From Kiritimatiellia bacterium (lineage in GTDB: Bacteria > Verrucomicrobiota > Kiritimatiellia > RFP12 > UBA3636): a DNA stretch of 32,800 nucleotides. The stretch is taken from the NCBI GenBank assembly GCA_016295275.1, contig JAEDLN010000004.1, forward strand, positions 1 to 32,800, given 5' to 3'. Positions 16,880-25,300 of the stretch are shown here, piece after piece. The stretch's first letter is position 1. Each line of letters starts with the position of its first letter. The position numbers and the translations under genes were made by a program. The notes under the pieces were generated by a model, which was not told the origin of the DNA, searched no databases, and saw only the letters and a list, made by a program, of their open reading frames with translations.

Positions 16880-19467
16880 GAATGCTCGCAAGCGGAAATC
16901 GTTGCCGGGGTGCCTTCCGTAAGAAGACGCCCCCCCGCATCGCCTCCTCCCGGTCCCAAATCCACGATCCAATCCGCCGAACGGATGACGTACGGATTGT
17001 GATCGACCGCTATAATCGTATGCCCCGCATCGCGTAGACGACGAAGGACCTTCAGGAGCAACCGGATGTCTGCCGGATGCTGCCCCGAACTCGGTTCGTC
17101 CAATACATAGAGCGTATGATGGCGTGCCGGACGCGACAGCTCGGTAGCCAGCAAAAGGCGCTGTACCTCGCCGCCCGAAAGCGTCGAAACCGGCTGACCA
17201 AGCGCAAGATAGCCGAGACCAAGCTCGTCAAGTGTCCGAAACTGCCGCTCGAGTTGGGGAATGTCGCGAAAGACATCCGCCGCCTCATGTACCGTCAACA
17301 ACAGCAATTCGGCAATGGAACGCCCCGCCCAATGGATGTCAAGCGTCTCCGGATTGAATCGTTTGCCCCCGCATACTTCGCACGGAATCGTGACGTCCGG
17401 CAGAAAACTCATCTCGAACCGGATACGCCCCTCGCCCTTGCAGGCTTCGCAACGCCCGCCTTTCGTGTTGAAGCTGAAACGCGATGCCGTATAGCCGCGG
17501 GCCCGGGCTAGCGGCGTTGCGGCATAGAGCGAACGAATAAGCCCGTATACCCCCGTGAAAGTGAGCAAATTGCTCCGCGGATTGCATGTCCGGATCGCCT
17601 TGCCGACACGGACAATCTTGTCAATCGGCTCCGTTCCGGCAATCCCGGCACAACCACGCCAGACAAAATCGTCGCACGCCGATCCCCGCCCCCCCGAAAG
17701 AAGACGCTCGAGATTCGAACCCAATACCTCTTCGGTGAGCGTGCTCTTGCCCGCTCCGGAAACGCCCGTCACGACACTGATGCGGCCAAGCGGAAACCGC
17801 GGGGAAATGCCTTTTAGGTTGTGCTTCGTCGCTTCGCGAATCCAAAGAAAACGCGTCGATTTCCCGGGAGGCGACGAAGGCTCCGAGACAACCGCTTCGC
17901 GCCCGGAAAAATAGGCACCCGAAAGGGATTGCCCGCTCCCGAGCATCTCCGAAACACTTCCCTGAAAAACAATCCTTCCGCCTTCGACACCCGCCCCCGG
18001 TCCAAGCTCAATCACCTCGTCGGCCGCACGAATCACCGCTTCCTGATGCTCGACGACGACAAGCGTATTGCCGGCATCGCGCAATCGCAGCAACAGCCGT
18101 ACAAGCGAATCGACATCATGCGGATGCAAGCCGGCCGTCGGTTCGTCCAATACATACAAAACGCCGCTTAGCCGCTGGCCCAACGCAGACGCCAGACGAA
18201 CACGACGCATCTCGCCGCCGCTCAACGATGCACTCGGCCGATCCGCTCGCAAATACCCTACGCCCGCTTCTTCCAAAAAGAGTAGCCGTTCGCGAAAACC
18301 GGCCAGCAAATGGGCGGAAAGCCGTTTCTGCGCGTCCGTAAGTCGCTGCGCAAATGCATCAAACCAAAGACGAATCTCCGAGACCGTTTTCGAAAGGATT
18401 CCCGCAATATTCTCCGGCTGCAAACCCGGAACCTCCAGCCTGCAAGCAAGCGCCTCGGGCCGAAGCCGGGCCCCGTGGCAGACCTCGCAAACGTCCTCCG
18501 CGGCGCCTTCTTCGCCGTCCCAATCCTCCGCCGTATCCGATTCCGCATGCAAATGGATTCCAAGTCCGCCGCATGCCGGACAGGCCCCCGCCGGACTGTT
18601 GAAGGAAAACGACGACGGAACCAATATCGGAAAGGAAATCCTGCAATCCGGACAGGCCATTCGTTCGGATTCGTTGACGAGCCTATCGGTTTGCTCGCCG
18701 GGACGCCGGATCATCAGACGGATCTCGCCGCCGCTCCGGCGCATCGCCAATTCGACGGAATCCACCAGTCGCGTGCGAACACCTTCCCGAATCACCAGAC
18801 GGTCGACAACGGCATCCACCGATTTCGCAACCGCCGTGCGCTCCGCCCGCAATGTGTCGATTGCGCAAATCTCGCCGTCCAGACAGACCCGGACAAAGCC
18901 GCTTCGAGCCGCGTCCGCAACCGCCGCCGTGCCGGATGTCCCCAGTGCGGGCGTTCCATCCTCCTTCATCCAAAACATCGGCGACAATAAGGTTACGCGC
19001 GTTCCCTCCGGTTCCGCCAACAGCCGTTCCGCCAAGACACCCGGCGAAACCGCACGCACAATCCGCCCGCAATGCGGACAATGCGGAACGCCTAAATGCG
19101 CAAACAGCAACCGCAAATAATCGTGTAGCTCCGCTACGGTTGCCAATGTGGAACGGGGACCGGCCGGACTCGTAAACTGTCCAATGGAAATCGCCGGAGA
19201 AAGCCCTTCCACAAAATCCACCGCCGGCCGATCCATCTTTTCCAAAAACGATCGCGCATAGGGCGGCAAACTCTCCAAATACCGACGCTGACCTTCGGCA
19301 AACAAGGTATCGAAAGCCAGTGAACTCTTCCCGGACCCCGAAACGCCCGTAATGACGGTGAGCGAATTGCGGGAAATGCGGCAGGAAACAGATTGCAGAT
19401 TGTGGACGCGCGCCCCCTGCACGACAATGCCATCGCGCGCCTTCCCCCCGTCTACTGCTTTTTCCAT
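16843..19467 (-). CDS. uvrA: UvrA-like excinuclease ATPase lacking most of the insertion domain
   Basis: An 874-aa UvrA, shorter than the usual 930-950. It is the DNA-damage-sensing ATPase of nucleotide excision repair. Two ABC cassettes are intact: Walker A GVSGSGKS (41-48), signature SGGEM (416-420), Walker B LYVLDEPTAGLHP; then GVSGAGKST, SGGEVQRLLLA and LYVLDEPSSGQHP. Zinc cysteines C272, C275, C296 and C299 and the second CEACKGEGR/CEVCGGKR module are present. The UvrB-binding region (about 141-265) is retained. Between CPACGGLG and CEVCHGARLRPEAL only about 25 residues remain, where E. coli UvrA has about 140; this removes the insertion domain implicated in damage recognition. ATG 19467 overlaps the 3' end of the 3D-domain gene by 16 bp. 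It may be a UvrA paralogue rather than the main UvrA. Confidence 0.9.
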   Translation of the reverse strand: MEKAVDGGKARDGIVVQGARVHNLQSVSCRISRNSLTVITGVSGSGKSSLAFDTLFAEGQRRYLESLPPYARSFLEKMDRPAVDFVEGLSPAISIGQFTSPAGPRSTLATVAELHDYLRLLFAHLGVPHCPHCGRIVRAVSPGVLAERLLAEPEGTRVTLLSPMFWMKEDGTPALGTSGTAAVADAARSGFVRVCLDGEICAIDTLRAERTAVAKSVDAVVDRLVIREGVRTRLVDSVELAMRRSGGEIRLMIRRPGEQTDRLVNESERMACPDCRISFPILVPSSFSFNSPAGACPACGGLGIHLHAESDTAEDWDGEEGAAEDVCEVCHGARLRPEALACRLEVPGLQPENIAGILSKTVSEIRLWFDAFAQRLTDAQKRLSAHLLAGFRERLLFLEEAGVGYLRADRPSASLSGGEMRRVRLASALGQRLSGVLYVLDEPTAGLHPHDVDSLVRLLLRLRDAGNTLVVVEHQEAVIRAADEVIELGPGAGVEGGRIVFQGSVSEMLGSGQSLSGAYFSGREAVVSEPSSPPGKSTRFLWIREATKHNLKGISPRFPLGRISVVTGVSGAGKSTLTEEVLGSNLERLLSGGRGSACDDFVWRGCAGIAGTEPIDKIVRVGKAIRTCNPRSNLLTFTGVYGLIRSLYAATPLARARGYTASRFSFNTKGGRCEACKGEGRIRFEMSFLPDVTIPCEVCGGKRFNPETLDIHWAGRSIAELLLLTVHEAADVFRDIPQLERQFRTLDELGLGYLALGQPVSTLSGGEVQRLLLATELSRPARHHTLYVLDEPSSGQHPADIRLLLKVLRRLRDAGHTIIAVDHNPYVIRSADWIVDLGPGGGDAGGRLLTEGTPATISACEHSYTAELFRTKSP

Positions 19468-19967
19468 ATCGTTACCGTTATGTTTTTCTGCCGCCCCCAG
19501 CGCAATGCTTCCCGTTCCGACGGAAACCATAAATCAAGACGATGCGGCCCCTTGATATCACCGCCGCGATCCTCGACCGTGCCATACCCATAACCGGGAA
19601 TATACATCACCGTCCCGAACGGATAATAGTTCGTATCCGCCGCAATCGTGCCATGACGCGCTTGCTTGCCGCTCGCCGTCAACCCGACGACTTTCGGCTT
19701 CCCGCGATTGGGACCGCTCGCAACAACCGGCTGCCCCCGCCAATTGCGCGTCCAATTGCAAGATCGAGGTCCCGAATCGTACCCCGTCACCTCCATCGTC
19801 ATTACCGTCCGCCGATAGCCTTCCAGCGAGCCGGGTTTGCCGGGGCGATAAATCGCACACCCGTTCACCGAACAGAATAGCGGGATGATCGCGGCAATCG
19901 CAAGCAACGCCAGCAGGCGTTGTGCGTAATACTGAAATTTGTTTTCTGGTTGTGGTATCGGCGGCAT
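19452..19967 (-). CDS. 3D-domain lipoprotein (putative lytic/peptidoglycan-active protein)
   Basis: A 171-aa protein. Residues 15-36 are hydrophobic and are followed by C37 in SVNGC, a near-lipobox, so it is probably an exported lipoprotein. The C-terminal half is a 3D domain, named for three conserved Asp: D111 in AADTNYYPFGT, D133 in VEDRGGDIKG and D145 in HRLDLWF. The fold is shared with MltA-type lytic transglycosylases and is associated with cell-wall cleavage. ATG 19967 is preceded by TATAAA six bases upstream on the minus strand, so the transcript may be almost leaderless. Its last 16 bp overlap uvrA, an odd partner; the overlap implies shared transcription and perhaps coupled translation. 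Confidence 0.87.
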   Translation of the reverse strand: MPPIPQPENKFQYYAQRLLALLAIAAIIPLFCSVNGCAIYRPGKPGSLEGYRRTVMTMEVTGYDSGPRSCNWTRNWRGQPVVASGPNRGKPKVVGLTASGKQARHGTIAADTNYYPFGTVMYIPGYGYGTVEDRGGDIKGPHRLDLWFPSEREALRWGRQKNITVTIWKKQ

Positions 19968-20032
19968 GGGATGTTTATACCATCGGTCCGTCAATCCGAA
20001 AAGCAAAAACTGAACGGCGTTCCAAAAATGCC

Positions 20033-22246
20033 CTAAAGCCCCTTCGAAATGCTGGGATCGGCAGGCGGAAATTTCGAACAGTAGGCGCGCGTCGTCCCAT
20101 CGATCGGAATCGCCCACTTGGAAAGCGGTTCGGACATGTCGGCATTGACGGAACGCGAAAGCTCGCGGGCAAAGGTCTGCCACCTTTCATGGTCGGTTTG
20201 CGGACGGACAAAGCCGGGCTCCGTATAGCGGCCGAACGTCTTCTTGAACGCTTCCCAGCCATACGCTTCCTTGATCCGCAAATACATCTCCAAGCCCAAA
20301 AACGGATCGCTCGACCATTTTTCGTACGTGCGCGGACCGGACGCGAACTGGCGGACTCGGCTGTTTGCCGCATTCCGGGAAACCATGGGATGGCCATTGC
20401 GGCAATCCTCCTTCAGACATTGCTCGATAATGTAGCACGTAAAGAGATTGACCGTGATTTCGCCCGTTCCGCCCGGCGTCCAATCCGGACTTTGGTGATT
20501 GTGCCCCAACTCGTGGAAATACCCCCAGACGTCCGTACTGCGAAGCAATTTGCTCTTGTCGATGACACCATCGAATTTCGACGAATTGACATAGAACATG
20601 ATGGGATAGCCACTATGCAGAAAACCCGCGGAAAGCTGCACGTCCGAACAAATCCGCTCCGGCGACGGACGCTTCTCTTTGTTCTGGAGCAAATCCTCAC
20701 ACGCAGCCAAAACGCGATCCCAGTATTGCGCAATCCACGCCGGATCTTGCACACGGCGCAACCCCTCCGTTTGCGTGGTGATGACGAAGTCGTTCCCTTC
20801 TATCTCCCCGTACGGAGCCCCTGTCTGCATGCAGTCGCGCACGAACTGCTCCTTCGTGTCGCGCCCGAGCTTGAACCATGGAGCCATGACGCCACCCGCA
20901 ATCTGAACTTGCGTTTTGCCGAAATTGTAGCCGCTCGGAACGACAATGTAGACCAAACCGCCGTACGGAGACGAAAAGGTCGTCGCAACCTTATTCAACG
21001 GAATCTGCATCGTGACAAGCGGAGCACGCTTCCATTCGTCGCAATTGGTCAGATTGTCCGCCGTCGTACCGACCCGGACAGAAAGTCCGCGTTGGACGTC
21101 GCTGGACGACAAGGTGATCGTGATGGGGACTCCCGCAGGCGCGTAAACGCCCGTCGAATGCCATCGCGGAACAGTCAAATCGATGGGGACCGTTTTGGTG
21201 ACGGCAGGCGTCCCGGGGCGAACCTTCCCGGGATAGACAACCGATGCGGGATCCGCCTCCCAAACCGACTCGAGATTCGAAAGCCACGCATTCTGCCGCG
21301 CCATGAGAACCAATCGCGGAAACGTATCCTGGGAACGGAACGGCATCGATGGCGACGGTATCTTGCTCCGCCCCGAAGACGAGGTGAGAGCCGATAGCCG
21401 CTTCGTCAAATCCGGACGAAGCCCGGGAGGCAACGCCTCCATGAGAAAGGTAATCGTCCGGGACAATTGAACCCGCCCGGAATCGCCGCCGACCTGACCG
21501 CGGGAAACCAACGCAAGCGCCTCCTCCAAAAGGGTGCCTTGCGGAATGTTTCGGCACTCCGTTGGATACCCTCCATTGATCTTCCGGACGGTCACACGCC
21601 CCATCAATACGCCCATCGGTGCCATGACGCGATTCGGCAAAAAATCTTTGGCAAAGACACCCGTCGGATTATACTGGGCAAAAACCCATCCGAGAGACGC
21701 GCCTATCAAACCGCCGCCGCCTCGGACATAGTCCACCAAATCCTCGATGTCGTCTTGCTGGAAATTGCGCACCAGCAAAACATCGTATCCTTTCGCTTGC
21801 TTGACCTGACGGATATTGTGCGCCGCCGGATAGCCGAGCGACTCTATCGTCTGTACGACGCCGGGATCGCGCAATACGGCTATCCGCAACTTTTTCTTGC
21901 CCGATCCGCCTGCCCAACAGACGGCATTCTTCAAGAAGGTCTTGGTGTCTTTCAGGAAAAACTTCGAATCGAAAAACGCCGGATGCGAAAGCCAGACGGC
22001 TCGACCGCGACCGACAAACGATCCGGTCGCGACAAACGCCGCCGTTCCATCCGGATTTTTGCATTCGGCGAGCGGAAACGCCTGTTGATCGATAATCAAC
22101 AGCGGCGAGAGCGCGGCTCCCTCTAAATCGATCGATTCGACCCCTTGCAAAATCTCTGCACGAGCCAATACGTGTTCCCGCGGAAGCGGCGCCGCCATGC
22201 CACGGAAAAGAAGAAGACATGCGAACAAAAAAAAGACGTTTTTCAT
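20033..22246 (-). CDS. Secreted M60-family metallopeptidase (TCAF-like architecture), copy 1
   Basis: A 737-aa protein with a Sec signal peptide (MKNVFFLFACLLLFRGMAA). The first 300 residues or so form the amidotransferase-like domain found ahead of M60 peptidases in TRPM8-channel-associated-factor homologues; see the GRGRAVWLSHPAFF and YVRGGGGLIGASLGW segments. A beta-rich accessory domain follows (WHSTGVYAPAG, FSSPYGGLVYIVVPSG), then the gluzincin domain with zinc site HELGH (H578, E579, H582) and third ligand E596 in GTGEITVN. The family cleaves mucin-type O-glycoproteins. ATG 22246 is chosen because it starts the signal peptide; the longer frame upstream is not needed. It is the first of three M60 paralogues here and has its own promoter (22295-22323). 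Confidence 0.92.
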   Translation of the reverse strand: MKNVFFLFACLLLFRGMAAPLPREHVLARAEILQGVESIDLEGAALSPLLIIDQQAFPLAECKNPDGTAAFVATGSFVGRGRAVWLSHPAFFDSKFFLKDTKTFLKNAVCWAGGSGKKKLRIAVLRDPGVVQTIESLGYPAAHNIRQVKQAKGYDVLLVRNFQQDDIEDLVDYVRGGGGLIGASLGWVFAQYNPTGVFAKDFLPNRVMAPMGVLMGRVTVRKINGGYPTECRNIPQGTLLEEALALVSRGQVGGDSGRVQLSRTITFLMEALPPGLRPDLTKRLSALTSSSGRSKIPSPSMPFRSQDTFPRLVLMARQNAWLSNLESVWEADPASVVYPGKVRPGTPAVTKTVPIDLTVPRWHSTGVYAPAGVPITITLSSSDVQRGLSVRVGTTADNLTNCDEWKRAPLVTMQIPLNKVATTFSSPYGGLVYIVVPSGYNFGKTQVQIAGGVMAPWFKLGRDTKEQFVRDCMQTGAPYGEIEGNDFVITTQTEGLRRVQDPAWIAQYWDRVLAACEDLLQNKEKRPSPERICSDVQLSAGFLHSGYPIMFYVNSSKFDGVIDKSKLLRSTDVWGYFHELGHNHQSPDWTPGGTGEITVNLFTCYIIEQCLKEDCRNGHPMVSRNAANSRVRQFASGPRTYEKWSSDPFLGLEMYLRIKEAYGWEAFKKTFGRYTEPGFVRPQTDHERWQTFARELSRSVNADMSEPLSKWAIPIDGTTRAYCSKFPPADPSISKGL

Positions 22247-22294
22247 GCGTAAGATTCTGTTTGCGAAAAAGACATTCTCCCTAAGAGAGAAACG

Positions 22295-22323
22295 ATTGTA
22301 ATGGAAAACCCCACGAAAAACAA
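22295..22323 (-). promoter_or_regulatory. Promoter of M60 copy 1
   Basis: On the minus strand, TTGTTT (22323-22318), a 17-bp spacer and TACAAT (22300-22295). The -35 box overlaps the T-tract of the upstream gene's terminator. The leader of about 40-45 nt carries TTTGCGAAAAA (top strand 22260-22270). Confidence 0.6.
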
Positions 22324-22361
22324 CCTCGCAGACGACTTCCGACGGAAGCGCCGCGAGGTTG
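22316..22361 (-). terminator. Intrinsic terminator of the M60/FGE/SGNH gene
   Basis: On the minus strand CAACCTCGC (22361-22353) pairs with GCGAGGTTG (22329-22321). An inner CTTCC-GTC-GGAAG hairpin sits at 22348-22336, and a run of five T follows (22320-22316). It begins 22 bp after the stop codon. This is the clearest intrinsic terminator in the window. Confidence 0.75.
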
Positions 22362-22383
22362 GAGAAGAAGCCGGTCGAAACCG

Positions 22384-25300
22384 TTATTGCTCCTTCTTCT
22401 TCAGTTCCTCCCACGCCTTCTCGATCTCGGGGAAAACCGATTCGGAAACGCCCAACGCCCGGAGAACCGATTTGGCAATGAGCTTGTGTCCTTCGAAGAC
22501 CGGGTGGACGCCATCGTAGGTGAAATGCTTGCCGGAATGGGGCGGAAACTGCTTCAAGGCCTCGATCTCGTCCGCACGAGGATCCGCCAACGGCAAATCG
22601 CGAGCCTTGGCTTCCGAACGGATGAAGTCCGCAAAGGAATCCAATAGACGGTTCTTCTCGAATGAGGGATCCTCCGTAATCAGCGTCGGGGTCAAGGCAA
22701 TCACCTGAACGCCAACGGCAGCGGCACTGTTGTACATCGAACGGACATTCTGAATGTACTCCTCCAACTGCACGCCTCGGCCCCAATCATACCCCCAGAC
22801 ATCGTTGACGCCGCAGGAAATGGTCATCAGCCGTACGTCCGGATTCTGCAGGAGACCGCCAATGCGCCCGTTCATGTCGCCGGCATTATTGCCGTCGCGC
22901 CCGGCCGGAACCATTTTCACGTCCGGAACGCCTGCGACCTCAAGCCCCTTGATGACAAAGGAAATATACCCCGTCGCCCCGGATCCCAAACGGGTAATCG
23001 AATCGCCCAGAAAGGCAATCGTTTCGCCCGGATTGACGATGATGCCGTTTTTGCCGGGTTTGCGGCGCGGACGGATGACCGCTTCCTCCGACGGCAGACG
23101 CTCGATCCGCTGCGAAAATTCGAACGGAACCGAAAACGCCCCCTCGGAAATGGTGCGCGAGGCGGAAAAACCGCGTGGATGGGTGCGCATGACCGAAAAA
23201 TCGCCGATCGCAATTCCAAGCGGCGCCAAAAGCCGATTTCCGGCCCAATCTTCCAGACAGGCGGAACCGGTCTCCGCTACCGTCTTCTGACGCCACGGCC
23301 AAGCACGTCCATACGCCAGCATCCCCGCCCCGTCTTCGACTTTCTTCCGGAGCGTTTCGATGTCCGACTCGGCCAGTTTCGCCAAATCGACCTCGAAAAC
23401 CTCGCGGGACGCTCCCTCGGCCAGCCACTTGCGGGCATTCTCCAAAAAGACCCGATTGTCGCCAAGACGCTCGTCGATCTTGTCGTCCGCGACGACGATG
23501 ACACGCCCTTTCCCGTACACGGAGGCCGCCGCCATCACCGCCGGCGTATAGTTCCAGTTCCTCGCGGCAACCAGCGGGAAGGCCGCCTGAGAGGTGCGGT
23601 AGACCGGCCCGGGAAGACCGTCCGAATCGAGAACCTTGACGTTGTCGAGAATTTGCCGACGCGATGCCGTCTGCTCCGCCGTGAGCGGTTCGCTGCCAAA
23701 CGGAACCTGAGGCTCCGTAGCAACCTCCGCCGGAACGCAGACGCGAAGCCCGATCTCGGCATGGCGCGTGCCCGTGGCACACAACTGCCCCAAACGGCGA
23801 ATGTGAATCATGCAGTTGCCGGCCTTTCCGTAGGTGGAGCCCCAGCAGCTTCCGCCACGGGCGACGCGTCGCCCCGCCTTCGGTTTGCTCTGATCGGGAC
23901 CGGCCGGATCCTTGCCCGAATACTCGGGACAGTCCTTTGCAGGCTGGAAATAATCCAACACATGCTCGAACAGATTTCCGTGGCAATCGTAAAGGCCCCA
24001 CGGATTCGGTTCGTACGAGCCGACCTCGGCCGTTCCGTACGGCGTCTTGACACCGCGCTTCAGCAGCGGCTCGTCCTTCCGATAGGAATCCGCGCCATTC
24101 GCATAATAGCGCCCCAACTTGTCCAGAACGCGATCGCGCTGCAATTTGGTTACGCCATCGGGTGCCATCTCGGTGTAGGGCTTCGCCGTCTCGCCGTTGT
24201 TCCAGACCGTCGTCGTGCCGCCGCGTGCCGCATATTCCCACTGCGCCTCTGTCGGCAAATCGAATTCGGCGCGGAACGAAACCAGCTCGCGAAGCTGCCC
24301 CATGAACGATCCGAAGGAAACCTGATGCCCCGTCAGCGGCCAGTTGATGCCGTCTTCCAGACTGCCGCGGGCATCATGGTAGGAAATGCCGCCGACCGGA
24401 CGCGTCTCGCGGTCGCCTTCCGCACCGTAGTTGTTCTCCATCCAGCTGTCCATGACATGGAACCACTGCTCCTGCGTCAGCTCGTAGATGCCGATGTAGT
24501 AAGGTTTCGTGATCTCAACCGTACGAACGCCATCCCGAACGTCGCTTTCCGACTGCAGATTGCCGAGCTTGACCGGACCGTTGCTCGGTTCGATGCGACG
24601 CAACAACAGATGCGTAGTCTTCCAACGACGGTCCTGTTCGCCGCCGGGGACCGATTCGCGAGTCGGATACAGCGTAATCTCGCCCGCCGTTTCTCCCGTA
24701 AGCGATACGCCCATGTATTGCCCTTCGACCGGTTCCGTCTTCGGCGAAACATACGGACGGCGCTGCAAATCCTTCGTAATCGAGGCATCGGCAGGAGGAT
24801 ACTTGGCACACGCATCCAGCGTCTCCTTCGTAATGGGAATCGTCCATTCCGCCAGAGCAGCCGCAATGTTGGCGCTGGTTTCTTCCGAGAAGACGCGAGC
24901 AAAGGTCTGCCAACGCTCTTCCGTAGTCGCCGGCTTCTTGAACCCGGGCTGGCGATAGCGCGCAAACACGCGCTTGAACGCATCCCAGCCATAGGCGTCC
25001 TTCAACCGCAAATACATCTCCAACGCAAGGAAATAATCGCCCTTCCACTTGTCGAACGATTTGCCGCGGGAAACCCAGTTCTTGACCCGCCCCGTTCCAA
25101 GCTGACGGTTCGAAGGATACTTGGGAGATGTCCGATAATCAATGCCCGTCACCGTTTCCAATACATAGGTGGTGAACAGATTGACCGTCACCTCGCCCGT
25201 GCCGTCCGGCGTCCAGTCGCGGCTCTGGTGGTTGTGCCCGATTTCATGGAAAACGCCCCAGGATCCCTCCTTCTCCAACATGGACTTGTTGATGCACCAG

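Noticed and set aside
19922..21397. 491-codon plus-strand frame opposite M60 copy 1 and the 3D gene
   Set aside because: Arg-rich shadow of real minus-strand genes with conserved catalytic motifs.
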